A DNA stretch of 64,000 nt from Varroa destructor. Taxonomy: Eukaryota; Arthropoda; Arachnida; Mesostigmata; Varroidae. The stretch is from NCBI RefSeq assembly GCF_002443255.2, contig NW_019211460.1, positions 28,058,481 through 28,122,480 of the forward strand, written 5' to 3'. Positions 1 through 13,644 of this stretch are shown in pieces; position 1 is the first letter of the stretch, and each line of letters opens with the position of its first letter. The notes under the pieces are model-generated. The model did no database searches. It was not told the DNA's origin and saw nothing but the letters and a program-made list of their open reading frames with translations. A program made the position numbers and the translations under genes.

Positions 1-2766
1 ACATTAATGTTTCTATACTACCGATCGCGAGTGAAAGGACACACTCCAGTATCATAATGCCAGTATTATCTTCTGACCTAGATGGGCTGTACCAGCCAAT
101 CTATTCGTAACATTGTTTTCAAAGGCTCGGTAAAACCAGAGAAGGGCTAAGTGGATGCTTCAAAAGTCCTTGCAGGGAACTAGCACATATAATACGTACG
201 TGTAATGGACCTTGACACATCACAAATCAACTTTAGAGTCTAGTAACTGCCGGGCGATTGGCGATAACTAGTGTTTGCCTAACGTTTCTAGCTTAGAAGT
301 TTTCACAAATTAAAATTGAGAAGCAAAGGATGACCCGCATACTGTACGCTCAAAACGCATCAGATCTTATCTAAAAATTTATGCTCAAGAAAAAAACGAC
401 TATGCTTAAGTTAAAATGCGTTACTTTTTTTGTTAAAACAATATATATATATATTTGACGCCCGCCTATCATGGCCACGCGACAAAACCAATTCGATTTT
501 TGCCTACTTCAAGACTGAGCGAAGTTCGTGGGTATATAGTATTTCGGTTTACAGAGTACCCAGCGTCGATTTTCTAATAAAAGGCAGATAATAAACACAC
601 AGTTGCTGAGAAACTCCCACAGTTCTAGCTTTATTGCGTATATAGTAAAGGCCACTACACCCCAAAGAACCGCGATTCTACGTTTTGTATGATCTAAAAC
701 TATTCAGTTCCCTTTAACATTAGAACTAGAACGTTACTGTTAGAGTCCATCTGCGCAGTTATAGATCGGTAAACAGTAGAAGTAGTATCAAGAGTCGTGG
801 CTGTGACCGATGACATTTGCGTTAAATGCAACCATAGGTTAACCGGCTTGTCTCGTGACCTCGCGTAGACTCACCCGTGTCATCCGTAATCAGCGGCTTA
901 GGCCCTAGCAGTACCGCCAGTGGGCTTTAACGCATTACAGCAAAAAATAGGTGCAGTTTTATGGGAGTCTCAGACTCAACCGCTTTCGACCACCCCTTAA
1001 ACCTCTACGCCAAGGCATTCGTATGGCGGACGCGTCTCGTCTAGCCATATCAGACTTCAATATAACCGCTGTACTACGTCAGCTCGGTGTAGTCAGCTCG
1101 TGCCAAGCGTAGCAAGTTCTCTTTCACTGCAAAACTTACTATAGTAATGTTACAATTACTTGTTACGTATGGAATAAACTTCTATAAGATACGCTAATGG
1201 AAATCTAACCGTATGTTAGTAGCGATCGTATTAACTAGTCAATTTAATATCTGTAACATAACTAAGTGTATAGGTGTTCCGTGATAGCCCCTGCACTTTC
1301 GCTCTGCGTCCTGTTTATCACAATTTTTATTTCCCAAGCGTTAGCGTTTGCTATATTGCAGATGCATTGTATGCGTGGAGGTGCTAGTGTAGGTTCGGGC
1401 ATGACAAGAGTTTTCGCATACATTTAACAGCGGTGACAGGGGCTGGCAGCGAACAGCCCTCACGGCAACGTTTGTTGTTATTGTTTATGTTGCAAGGGGT
1501 TGACGGTGGGGCAAACGACGTTACTAGGTCGACGTGTTGAGCTGCAACCATCACCGAAGAGGTGCGGTTTTTTTAAGTCTGTTCAGACGTTCGCTGCGTT
1601 CAGACGAAGCGTGGGTGTGATGCTGTCGAGTGGATCACGGAAAGGCTACAGCGACAGAAAGAAAAATAGAATGAGAGAGAGGTGACTAGGATGAAAAGGA
1701 CGTTTACATAAGCAGAGCGGATAAGGCAGACATATTCAGACGTGGGGTTCCCTAGAGAAGCATCTAGGAAGCTTAGAGAAATGGCCATTTAAGGGTTATT
1801 TACATACTAATGCTATCTGGGCGGCAGGGTAGCGTATGCTAATGTAGAGACGCGAATACGCGCATGCGCCCACGACAAGTCGCTGAGCACTGCTCTGAAT
1901 AAAATATGATAATTCAATACGTCTACCGTACCCTGGCGCTAGTGAAGTGTCAACAAAATATATCTCGTATAGATTTTGTTTATGTTGTACTTTCACGTTG
2001 GCTGTAAATGCTGGCCTTTTTAAAAGCTTCGCCAGACACAGCGAGAACAGAATGAATCTAGACAAACGAACAAATCACATCCATTTACAGTTTATCGTTA
2101 CATGCATTACACGCAAAACCTAATTACTCGGATGACTCGATCGATGTTTGTAAGTACAATGTTGTTTATAGTGTTGAAGAAAGTCGGTAGTACCGAAATT
2201 TCTCCCATAGTTGTTTGTGCAATAGAATCCCTGCAGAGAATAAAATGATTGTTATATCTACCTAGCAACTAATGGCTAGACCCACAATTGTCTAGTACGC
2301 GTGACAGCTTAATGCGTTACGTATTGGCTTGCTGATGTTACGAACACGGGACCTTCGTTCGAATCCGAAAATAGACAGACTTCGTTTCGTGCTAGGAACC
2401 AGTCAGTTTCCCAGCTCGTCCTTATTAGCTAAATTTTATTTCTATAGTTGGGCGATACATTGTATATCTATATACCTAAGTAAAAATACGCGTATTTTAT
2501 CATCAGAGTCTCTATTTATTAGTAATAATATTGACTGTAGCTTTATTACCTATTTTTGTTTAGTTATTTTATTTTTATACTTGTAGATAGATTATTTTTT
2601 ATGTGAGATTATATTTCTTCCTCGTTTTACTGCTTCTTTTCTATTTTCTCCTATTAATCACGCAGCTTCCTTTGTAACATCTGATCTTCTCTTTTGAATT
2701 TGACCAAAAGCCATTTTTATATTGTTCTCTGAAGATGAACAATTATCATACAGGACATTTGCTATA

Positions 2767-2792
2767 CTCGATACGTCCCTCTCGATACGTCC
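2767..2792. repeat. Two-copy direct repeat, 12-mer
   Basis: The 12-mer CTCGATACGTCC occurs twice, at 2767-2778 and 2781-2792, separated by CT. This looks like a simple local duplication with no evident function. Confidence 0.85.
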
Positions 2793-2996
2793 ACAGTTTA
2801 GTATCGTCTAAACGAGAGCAACGTTTCAACACTGTCATTCAACGCCGTGACTCGCCTAGGATATATGGTCGAAATAATGGTATATAGCATTTAGTAGGGG
2901 TTATTATTACTATTTTTCTTCGTCTTCTTTGCGTATAGTAAGCTAATCCAATAATATACATACTTACATTACTCTTTGATCAATATTATGAATATC

Positions 2997-3013
2997 ATTA
3001 TTATTATTATTAT
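2997..3013. repeat. (ATT)n trinucleotide microsatellite
   Basis: A short uninterrupted ATT/TTA repeat in non-coding DNA. A similar (ATT)n tract occurs near 27.75 kb. Confidence 0.9.
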
Positions 3014-3081
3014 CATTTAGTGTAGCTTGGTATTTTGGCTGCCTCACTTGGTCTGTTTTGCAGTTGGACTCGTCAAAGTCA

Positions 3082-3174
3082 TCTCTCTCTCTCTCTCTCT
3101 CTACTCACATCTGTTGTTTTTTCATACGTTCCTTTACACATCCTCGGTCGTTTATTATTTCGTACTCTCTTCCT

Positions 3175-3256
<82 letters not shown>
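3082..3256. repeat. Compound (CT)n...(CT)n(TA)n microsatellite
   Basis: A (TC)n run at 3082-3102 is followed, after about 80 bp that includes a C8-type run, by a (CT)n run at 3184-3213. That run passes directly into (TA)n at 3213-3256. The strict dinucleotide repetition is plain in the sequence. Several open frames pass through it only because dinucleotide repeats contain no stops. They encode Ser-Leu or Tyr-Ile runs and are not genes. Confidence 0.97.
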
Positions 3257-3259
<3 letters not shown>

Positions 3260-6200
3260 GACACTTTCATTATTGATTATAGTTATAATGAATAACGACT
3301 GTCCTTTTTCAGGCTGGCCAGAACAAGTCACTGAAGCCACTTGCTCCGCTCAAATAGTGCCTGTTGATTGTATTGATCGCATATGGGTTTAACTGCGGTG
3401 TTCAATTGCTTGTTTTTCCACGAGGATAATTAACTCATACATTTAAATATCTATCGCGTTAGAGTCAAAGAAACTCTGGGCATTAAGATACGCTAGTAGG
3501 AAGTGCAGTATTAGCTATATTATAGATCGTATTATTGAGTTTAGATTGGTAATATAGAAAATGGCTAAGTAATTAAATAATGATGATTGAAGATTAGTAA
3601 AATCGAAATTGTGTGTTCCTCCTCCGGTCCTGTTTAGCGTCGCATGTCTACAGTAACGGAAACTGGATCATTTTTAGCGAACTCGTTCAATTTGTATACG
3701 ACCACAATTTCGATTCTATTTGTTCTCTTATCTAGTACTTATGTCGACACAGGGCTGATGTTAGACCCACGTTAGGATATGCTTACTATGTGAATCTACG
3801 TGTGTAAGCTAGCCTAAAGCGTACGGCACGTTCTAAAAAAAAAAAACCATTATTACTGTTAGATGCATTAAGATTACGCCGAGTACTTCTTGAAGCCAGG
3901 CTTTTCGCCCTTTGAGAATAAGCTGAGCATCCAGCTATGCCTTACTGTTCTGTATTTTCGGCGAATATAATGAAATCTAGATACGATGAGAATGTCCAGT
4001 GCCTATATACTCATTGAAGATTTGCCTTTTATCAGTAAGCCGCTTCTAAGCCAAGTACGACTCAGTCCTGAGACTGAAACCTTTGTAGGTGTAATCCACT
4101 GATTAGGCCTAATGAAGATCTGCATGTCGACCTTTTGAATAGCATATCACTTCGTCTATAGTTATCTGTTGAGTGAAGTACTCTGAACTAAATAGAATTC
4201 GTTGCCGAGACAGATGACCACGTTCCTGCAAATCTCGGATTTTAATCTTCGAAGCCAAGACGGTTTCGGACATAGAATTGCGAATATGTGTAAAATGGGT
4301 CAGCCCATACGTTATTAACAGTGTTCAGTATTTATAATGCACAAAGGAAGTAGACGTTTTAGCTCTCCTACAAGTTCAACTCTGGGACGAGCAACTTAGA
4401 CGGTTTAGTCGAAGCGAACCTTGTAACGAAAGCGCAACAATAATGAGACACTGGAAACTTGACAGAATGCTTACGAATACGTTTAGAAGGGTACAAGCAA
4501 CTCTGTTAACTGCCCCTAGAAAGCGACGGCCGCTTAGCAAGTGCGTTGCGGAAATGAGCTTCACATGGGCTGAGCAATTCTGAAAAGATCCCGTTTGTTG
4601 CCGCTAGGGAAAATCGTTAAATTATCGTTATGGGAGCTGCGCGAGTACGCTTAAACTTCTTACCGAACGGAAATAGGCTATGACACGATTTTTGCGTACT
4701 TTGTACGACCTCGCTAAAGCCCTTCTATTCTCTATTCTAAAAAGGCTTCGGTATCCATGTGTACCAAACGTGTGTATAGAAAAATTCGAGGCCGAACACA
4801 AAGGCCGACAAACATTCATGCCTTGCGTAATTTATTTGGGTTTAGTACCTTATTGGCAATACGATAGGCGAAATGTTTCGTTATTTAACGAATATCCGTT
4901 TGCAACGGAAGCTACGGAACAACGACTGCCGCGTAATTGTGCCACGAGCAAATAGTTCGTTTATTTTCTTGTAAATAGTACGTTTGCACCAGTCGCATGT
5001 TAAAACGGGCCTAAGGTGACGTTTGATTGTCATTTGCTGTGAAGTGATGCGTGAGCGTAATATACGATAGTACCGTTTAGATCGATTGAAAAAAAAGTGT
5101 TGATATTGAGATGACAGGAAGAGAAATAGTACGAGAGGATAATGATCGGTCGGTTGGAATCGGACGGTGAGTGTGTCTGTTGATGTATATGTGTGTGTTT
5201 GTTTCTATTTAATGTATGATTATGTACAGTAGCTGTTGTAGAAGCTGATATGTTTATTTTTTTCGAGGTTACGAATGAAGACTACTGCTGAGAAGCCGAA
5301 TTACTATTGATGATAGCCTTTGCTCTGTGTATAGAGAGTTCGGGTATTTGTTCAGCATATTATAAAGTATTGGTCATGATGAGGTCGTTCAATGTGAAAC
5401 GTCATATAGCAAATTCAACCTCTCAACTTTTTTTTTCTACTTACTGGCTTAGTTCTTTTATATTTCGACTGAAATATTATCTACAACTTTCTACCTTTTG
5501 GAGGGATCTGATGTATGGAAGACTATGAGGCTTCGATAGGCGCTTTCGACATCAGGTTCAACCCTGAATGATTTTCCTGTTAAGAAGCTGTCGAGATTTT
5601 CAAACGAATTCTAGTCTGTGACAGCAACGTCTGATGAATATAGTAGAGATAACTCCTGCAGCTTTCTTTCTTGCCGCAAAAGCTACAGTTCTTACTGTAT
5701 GAAGTTGAGCCTTGTCACGCAGTAAATGTGGTTCACCGTTGTTTGCTAATATTGACTGTTTAATACTGAGTATTTTCGTTATCAATTCCAATCGTTTATA
5801 GTACATTTCAACGTAACGAACAAACTACCACACACGGAGCTGTAGTGGGCAATATCTGTACTCGACCCCCCTAACAGACATCATGAGCCTTTGTAGCTGG
5901 TTCGATTGCATACGCCAACGAATGTGATCGTCTGCGGTTAACGCAGAGGACCCATTTTCTATCCCATGTCGCGATTCGGTACCAGAAGAGGTCGCTGTTG
6001 TAACATGAGAGTAACAAATCCTTCCTTCTTGACCTTAATTATTTAACCTAATTAAACCTGTGCATATTGAAATGAGTTGACTTCTACCATACATTTCAAG
6101 TATTTGTTGTTCACCTTCATTTTCTCCCATTTTCAAAATGTCTATCCCAAAATTTTCTAAAGTTTCTACTAGTAGTTCCAAGGTGAAACTTTTGTTTATA

Positions 6201-7546
6201 TAGCACGCGAGTGGCTTATGGTCCATTTCAACTCGTCTGCTAAAAGCCCGAACGTGTGAGCGGTCTTAGACTTTGAACAATACAAATGTACCTCAATTAT
6301 AAAACAAAGTCGCCAAGTGTCGCACCCTGATAACATAAAATCATCTTAAAATATAAGATTATTGCTTGTCACGCTTCGTACTGAACGACCCAACACTTGT
6401 GTGCAGTATATATAAAAATTTGTGTGAAAAAAGAAAGTTCGTAAGTGGGAAATACAGAAACCTCCTTCGGGAATACCTCTTGAGCTTCTGTTCTCAATTA
6501 CACGCTTACCTATTTACTCTCTAGGTATCTTATGTTTTTTTTTTTTCGATTACAATGTATTTATCCAGTGTACTATTTCTTGTTAATTATACAAGGAGAA
6601 ATGTTACGACTCACTAGCATATGTGTATATGTTTTTATACTTTCATATATTTGTTCCTTTAGTAATATGTTTAACAGTAACGTCCACGATAGTGTTATTC
6701 TGAACGTTTGCTCAGTGTCTCTACTTTTGCATGTATATATTAAGTAATTTTTCTTCTATAAGCTATAAGCTGCAATGTATTACGTTTTTTTTTTCTTCAC
6801 AGTTAGATGTTTTCTAATTATAACAATATTTGGATTGATTGATATAACGTCTATACGTATGCCTTGTCTGTGTTTATGTATAGATTTGTGTTTATAAATA
6901 CATAGATTCGTGTTGAAAGTGTCTCATGGCCTTACGTGTGTCTTGATATCTGTGCTCGTTTGTATAAAGTACAACTATTATGTTGGCAGCATCACTAGTG
7001 GCTCTACTTGAACGATATGTGTAACCTCTTCGTAGAAGATCTAAAATCGTACTGTTTTTTTTTTTGTTAGCATCATCAATGATATTATCGATTTAGTAGA
7101 TAAGTCCATCATTTTGATTGTAAAGACATTTCTTCCTATCGAAAGCGTACTTTGTTTAATCCGAAATATACTTACTTGTCTGATAAGTTGTTGTAGTTTT
7201 GCGTTTACTCCTCTGGAAGGTTAACGTTGGTGCTCCGAGAAAATGGATTCGGTAAATAAAAAACCGAAATCACGCTTGAACCGTTGTTGGACAAATGAAC
7301 AGTCACGAAGCACAATCAGGCGCTACTAAAATCATGATGATCAAATCGTGATAGTAATAATAACAATGTTTCGTTATGAGTAATAATATAATTATAAATA
7401 ATTATGGTTTGGTGCTTTGGTGCCAGTGGTGTTATCTGGCGATGATTTAACTCAACGAGACGTATATAATTCTCAAAGGTGTTCGACTTATTGACGCAGA
7501 CGACCCTCTTCGTCATCTTAAGCTTTGCTCCAGCCTCGCATTATTT

Positions 7547-7572
7547 TCTCTCTCTCTCTCTCTCTCTCTCTC
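7547..7572. repeat. (CT)n dinucleotide microsatellite
   Basis: An uninterrupted run of about 13 TC units in the gene-poor left flank. Confidence 0.95.
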
Positions 7573-8457
7573 CCTTCTGGTTCGCCCCATCTCGGTTCGT
7601 CGGTTTCGGTCCATAGCGGTTGGCTGAATATGTACAAGTATTTACACAACTAAGAGAGCCTGAGAATAATTCCAGGGTCTCCCGGAAGAAGCCTCTGAAC
7701 GGCCACAACAAGTTTCAAAAGCGGTGAGTCTGTTTTCGCTTTAAGTCTAGACATTCTGATCCGCTGTTTACTTTACGCGTAAAACTAGTACGAGTAACAC
7801 TTTCTTTACTGAGCTGACCCAATTGCTTCGATTAATCAAGAGCTGCCTGACGCCAACAGACCCAGCAGCTGATTTTTTTCGCTTCATTTGTTTTTGTTTT
7901 AAAAGGTGGCCGTTGAACCTTTGGAAAGTGCGAGCGCATCGTATTCGAAAGCAATGTTGCTTCTGCCTTTCGCGCTTTCTTTAACAGGCGTCACCATGTG
8001 AGAGACCCGAAGACACACTTAGCAACGGGGTTCGGCTCAACATACTGTTACTGTCTGGGTGAGACAGGTACCGTGACGTGCACCTCAATACAATACTATC
8101 GCATAGTTACTATGCTAATCTCATGATACTGTTGCCTGATTTCTTTATGTATGGTACGTTGGAAAGGGTTTTCGCAACTTAATGTGTCACAAATTTTGCT
8201 GAAATGAACTCATCGTGCATAGATTTACCTGTCACTTAGATGACAGAGCTAATCATATCCATAGCGTACCCATATGACCATTCATGAATCTTGACTTTGG
8301 ACCTTAGAATACCTTAATCCTCAATATTCTCATTAGTTACTTTACTAAAAATCCACTTACAATGCCATGCACAGTAGTCACTTCAGTCTGAAAAGTCTGT
8401 GAACCGATTCAGTCATTACGTTGACTTCATCTGTAGTGGGTGCACTCTAAATGACTA

Positions 8458-8736
8458 CTAATCTTCATTATGGCTTTCCTTGGCTGGTTCACCATTGGCT
8501 TTGGCGTCATTGGCGCTGTGTACAATAAATTTTGGGTTGTCTCTCGCGCTTCGCTCTACCCCCGAGTCCCTTCCGTGATTCCTCCCGGCGCAAGGCCCGG
8601 CCGCGGTGCCATTGGCGCCCGGGCGGTGCTGATGTCCCAGATGATAGGGGCCCTGCGGTTGGGGCCGCTCTAGTGCCTCCACGAGGTCCATCGTTTGCAC
8701 CTGCACGCTGAGTCGGGGCTCGGAGGCAACGCGACT
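8458..8736 (-). CDS. Possible stop-codon readthrough extension of the cysteine-rich membrane protein
   Basis: Immediately after the TGA (8737-8739) of the final receptor-like exon, the same minus-strand frame stays open for 92 codons and ends at TAG (8458-8460). The conceptual extension is hydrophilic, with segments such as TMDLVEALERPQPQG and ANGEPAKESHNED, and would lengthen the cytosolic tail from roughly 25 to about 118 residues. The DNA is much more GC-rich than its surroundings (roughly 8560-8660), which lowers stop frequency in all frames. A second minus frame is also open here but reads as an arginine-rich, off-frame-like protein. The base after TGA is A, not the C that is common at efficient readthrough sites. 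Alternatives are an ordinary 3' UTR, or an alternatively spliced C terminus that skips the stop. The open frame is what I see; readthrough is an inference. Confidence 0.4.
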   Translation of the reverse strand, partial: SRVASEPRLSVQVQTMDLVEALERPQPQGPYHLGHQHRPGANGTAAGPCAGRNHGRDSGVERSARDNPKFIVHSANDAKANGEPAKESHNED

Positions 8737-8876
8737 TCAGAAGCCCGACAGCGTTGAATTCATCTGGCTGTTGTTATGCGCCTGCATCAGTGAAGCCGTT
8801 TCCTGGTTCACCGAATAGCGTCGCGTTTGCCGTACGTAGTAGCGTGCGATGGCAAACATCCCACCGAGTGTTGATA
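8737..8876 (-). CDS. Final coding exon: second half of TM helix and cytosolic tail
   Basis: This is the last exon of the minus-strand cysteine-rich membrane protein. It starts after a strong acceptor (pyrimidine-rich tract ending TTATTTTCAG). It contributes two bases to a split Leu codon (T from the upstream exon plus TA), then 45 codons and TGA at 8737-8739. The first residues, STLGGMFAIARYY, complete the transmembrane helix begun in the upstream exon. The tail then begins with a basic stop-transfer signal (RQTRR) and ends NSTLSGF. There is no kinase or other catalytic domain, so the protein probably acts through its ectodomain or through short tail motifs. The phase match and helix continuity across a 6.3-kb intron are the main evidence. 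The frame remains open after the stop (see the preceding entry). Confidence 0.82.
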
Positions 8877-11800
8877 CTGAAAATAAGCCGATGCAGAGAA
8901 GGACACAAACGGTGCATACGAAGCAAACGTGAATAATGTGAATTAATGGCGTTCAGATAGAAGAGAACCTATCATGGCGTTAAGTTACGCATCAAAATAT
9001 ATTAAAAAAATCTTATTGTTTAAACAAGAAGCACAGCTGTGTGAAATGCAGGGAGCATTTTCTGTACCAAAAAGTACATTATAGACTGCAAATGTATACG
9101 GATGATTGCATGCAGAATAGCTTTGAAATGTTTACATTGGACTTACGCCTTCTTGCATGGAAGCATTTTGTAGTTACACGGCCGCTGACAGTGTAACATT
9201 TTCGTTGTAAAGGTCTTTTTTTTTTTGCTCTTATATGCTGTTGGTATGGTAAGTTAACTCTACCTTTCTGTGTTTCGAAATGGCAACGATACACTTTTGG
9301 TGTCAATTACATTCAGGATTATTTATGAAATTGACTTATTTTATTAAATTGGAATCACATATTTGCTTACACTTATCAAAATTTCCACCTTATGGTCGTC
9401 GACTTGATTTAATCGCCTTTTATAATTTCAGTTTTTTCGCCCCATACACAAACAGGAGGCTGAGGCGCTCGCCACACGCCATAAGCAGTTGACAGAAGCG
9501 ATATGCGTATGCCACACTAAACCGTATGTTATTTACACGTTTGCCTCTCACTCATCCTATCACCATGAAACACTGACAAAAAGGCGGGCATCCTGAAAAC
9601 TTTTTTATGCATCAACAATGTATATACATGTATACGTTTCCATGGACAACACTTGTTTATCTCAATTAGATCTGTATTCTATCGGTATAAAATACAACTT
9701 TATATAACAATAATATATGGATACGCATTATTTACGGATAACTAATAAATATCTCGATTAAATGATCTGATAGTTTTACCAATTTCATGGTAGAAAAATC
9801 AAGAGATACTAAAAGCAGCCTGTCCGCAGAGTTAATCATTCGGTGTTTGGCTCAGATTCTTGTGAAATGTCTTACCGTGTAATTGAAAAATTACCTCTAA
9901 ACATGGAGGCACTTTAGCAATTTTAGAACATACACTTGCTCATCTGGAAGTTAAATTTTAAAAATAAAAATTTTAAATAAAAAATAGGTCCCACAGAATT
10001 TGAACATTTGTAATTGTATTTCTAGCGTTTTCAAAATGAACAAATTCATTTTGGCCACGATTATGGAGGCGAACTGTATATTTAATCCCCAGTATATTCG
10101 ACAAGGTTAACTTCAAATATAAAAGGAAGCAAATAGAAAATCACGGTCGGATTAAGTTTCAGTTCTTTTGAAAACGATTCTATAACGGTTATCTCAAATT
10201 AGTGCCAATTTATCACAAACCGTGTCCGTTGTGAAAGAAACCCATCGTCGTACATCATCTGCAAGCCTGCATTCAGGTAAATGCTGTAAAGCGATACATT
10301 TCGTTAAAGTCAACCGCAGACAAAAGGTGGATCTTCGTTTTGGCCTGTACTGAATAGCGGATAAGAGCGGGCACAGTATGTGCAAAGGTCAGACAGACAA
10401 CTTCATAAATGTATGAAATAGCGCTTCTAGTCAGCGAAATATCAAATAGCGGCTTCTACCTGGTACAACTGTGCAAAGGAGACGGCCACTACAATTAAAA
10501 TCGGACAACCCTGTACCTAATAGTCATCTGGTCAGGTAAGTGTTTCTTTGTGTCAGGTTGCTTGAACGGGCTTTTCGACAACAGGGCCCAACGGTGCCAT
10601 TTGTTATGCTTTGTTTGCCCGAAGGTGACTGATACACTGAGTCTGACATAAATGTACACTGTACATACTGAACCAACTCTATTTACATCAAGGCATCGCC
10701 AGAACCCATCGAAGACAAGCTCATTTGAGCGTGCGTGTTAATAAGAAGAAGGTTGCGGGGTTAATTAAAGTAACAGGTTATTCCGTTCTCCGATATAATA
10801 GCATGCTAATTCCATGGAACAGGATCGCTCATGGGCGCAGCAGTGTTTTACCTTTGTTGTCGTATTACTCAATTCAGTAGGTGATATTTCGTTCTAATTA
10901 ACCATATCTACGCCCTCAGAATATACTATAAGTTTATACCGATTATTCGAAATTCGCCGAAAAATAGGTGACAAGGATGAATTAAAGTTAAAATACTGGG
11001 TTTTGTTTCAGCTAAAGACCCATTATACAATTATTATATAGAATACTTCTAAATACTATCAAGGAATCTTGCCTCGTTGGTAACGAACACCTTCATCAGA
11101 GTACAGGCCTCTTGACTCTGTTTATTAGAATTTTCAAATAAATTAACGAATGCAATTGTTGACTTTTTCTAATTAGTAACTTAGCAGATGTCAGACAGAT
11201 CTTTATGATGAAAATATTGCTTATTGTAGTGGTTCAAGGACTTCAGCGGCTCGAAAACTTAATTATTCTAACAAAGTTCTATGTCGTTTTCGTGCGCCGT
11301 GTTTACATATATGCGACTGACCGTATACACTATTATAAGACCGTTGAATTATTTGCTAAAATTATCGACAATAGCTGAGCGCACATGTACATCGATTGAA
11401 AAATGCTTTCTAGGCTCGAAATTTGGTCCCATTGCTTGAAAGTTTTCACTGAATTTATATAAGAAAACTGCACGACACCCTTGAACTAGCTCTTGAGTAA
11501 TGCTTTATTCACGTATGCACAGAAATATACAGTGTGTGCAGTTGTACCTGATTCACATATTTTACTGCAATAAACTATGCACTAAATAAACCCGAGTCGG
11601 ACACTGGCAAAGGGTTTAAGAGTACCCTAAAGAATTTCTACTTTCACATCTGTTGTAAAAAACGTCAGATACGCATTAAGTGTACATAACTTCTTTCGTC
11701 GGGTTTATGTATTACATAATTCATTTTTTGGTGCAATTTGTCTTTACTTGCTGTCCGTGTGTGTCTTGGGAAGGTCTGCTACCAGCACCTCAGCACTCTG

Positions 11801-13594
11801 AGCCATTATAAATGCGAGCAGACTTGCCCCCTTACGCTATGTTGTTTGCAAATAGCGTTTTCCTGTTGCACTTTAGTAAACTCCCGAATGTCACATAAAT
11901 CGCATATGTCTTGGGTTCAAGCTTTTTGACTACGATTACTCCAATATGGGTGCATTTATTTCTGCGTTTGTATACAGCCATTTTTCAGTTTTGTGTTAAT
12001 AACCCAAAGTCAACATACGGAATTATACCACAAAAAAAAATGGGAAGCTCTGTCTTTCTTCCGATTTTTCTCGACGTCGTCCCTACCAATAAAGCTATCT
12101 CATCTTATGTACTGTGCACTTCCATTTTTACGAATAGGTACTGCGATATCCTTTTCTCCTTTCTGTACAATCTTTTCTTGATGAAATGACGATCAAAGTA
12201 GAGGTTGTTTTGCTTTGCGAAGTCCAGCTCCGCCCGCCTTGCAGGACAATATTAGTGGCCCCAGTTGCCGTCTATCTATGAATAATTTTACCTTCGGACT
12301 GCTTGCGGCCAATATAGCTGCTGCCAGCGATTATCTCCCCTGAGACCTGATATACATGATCAGAAGGACGTGTAAGGTCATGCCACAACAGCCAAACATG
12401 TAGTCGTGTGATCGTTGTAAACCGTTTCAGGTAATTTAACGCAGTTATACGGTACAAAGGACTGGTTTAATGCTGGTGGCAAGTGAAGGGTAACAAACAA
12501 TTTCCTTACGAGTTCTGGCTGTTCGTACCCGCACCCAGTGACAGGATGTTGCGGGGTTAAAAGTCTGAGATACATAATTTCTTGTATATATAGTGAATCG
12601 CACTGACTTAGCTTTATCGCTAGCTGCTAGGTAAATGTATTATGTTGAATCATTAATTCAAATTATAATGTTTGAGTCATTACAACTCGGCCACGTTTAT
12701 CCAGCGGCACATCCTCATCCTGTAATCGGTGTTGTCTAGCGTTCAGGCGATTTGATTTAACGCTGCACTATCAAGGCCTCCTCTTAATCCGTTTCTGCGT
12801 GCCGGTGAGCCTACATAACCAAATGCTCTTTCGTCTCAGAGCACATTCTGCTATGTACTTGTTGTGCTCGCGGCCGTGCGCTTTGCCCAACAGAGTCTAT
12901 TTTCATTCCAGAGGCAAATTTTTGGTTAACGTAATTAGAGCAGACGTATTTCCCCGAAAACCGGCACAATATCGTACCTGGGTGTGAACTCACATGCTGT
13001 AATTTATATCCCTCGATGCGGAAAATAGCATATTATGAACCAACTTACTGTTTTGTTTACAACTGCCCTAAGTTTATCCTTGGCTGAGGAGGACGACCAC
13101 AGCCGTTCGGTCCCGTATCTACTATAGATGTATATTTATCGAGTAATTCATATTATATTGCTTGCATCACTGTTATATTTAAATATATATATTTTGGTGG
13201 GTTATTTGTTGTAACGGACCATCTGCACACCATCACGGCTACCTAAGAGCGTATTTTGATGAGAGTCCTTTAGACAAGTCGGCTCGACAAAGGAGTCTCA
13301 CGAAATACCCTGTGCGTTCATTAGACCCGACGCCAATGGGTTTTTTTTTCTCATAGGATTAGCTTAAAATCTACGCCAGGAAAGCGACGACAATGGGAAG
13401 CTGGATGTTTACCGAAGCTTTCCACCGTTTTCAGCAGTATATTGACTAGAATGGCAGTAATTTTAAACAGACACGGTAAAAGGAAAAGTTTTACATTTAA
13501 TAATTTTTTAAATGTTGCTTAAGTGTAAGAAAAGACTGTGCATACATTTTTAATGGAGCTCTCAAAGCTACCTGTCTAGCTTTAGCAGAGCCTC

Positions 13595-13644
13595 AATAAT
13601 AAAATAATAAAAAAAAATAATAAAATAAAAAAAATAATAAAAAC
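13595..13644. repeat. A-rich AATA/AAAT simple repeat
   Basis: A low-complexity run of AATA and AAAA units lying inside the intron between the last two receptor-like exons. It could be a microsatellite or the remnant of a retroposon poly(A) tail. No flanking target-site duplication is obvious. Confidence 0.9.

Larger units (their letters stand above)
1..8457. other. Gene-poor left flank
   Basis: I see no coding exon that I can support here. Open frames are short, have no recognisable motifs, and are no longer than expected by chance in AT-rich DNA. The stretch contains the microsatellites listed separately and one possible retroelement scrap near 6.04-6.23 kb (see findings). It lies downstream of the minus-strand cysteine-rich receptor-like gene, so the 3' end of that transcript probably falls just inside the right edge. 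I could not identify its polyadenylation signal with confidence. Confidence 0.5.

Noticed and set aside
2330..2400. GTTCGAATCC sequence suggestive of a tRNA T-loop
   Set aside because: The rest of the cloverleaf (acceptor stem, A-box, anticodon arm) could not be built around it.
3027..3295. Open frames encoding Ser-Leu and Tyr-Ile runs
   Set aside because: They are translations of the (CT)n and (TA)n microsatellite, which contains no stops in these frames.
8470..8673. Plus-strand open frame starting MAFLGWFTIGFGV
   Set aside because: Antisense shadow of the GC-rich region after the receptor stop codon. The minus strand has the better-supported continuity with the upstream exon.
10500..10545. 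Consensus plus-strand donor CAG/GTAAGTG preceded by about 29 open codons
   Set aside because: No good acceptor before the segment and no partner. GTAAGT occurs many times by chance in a window this size.
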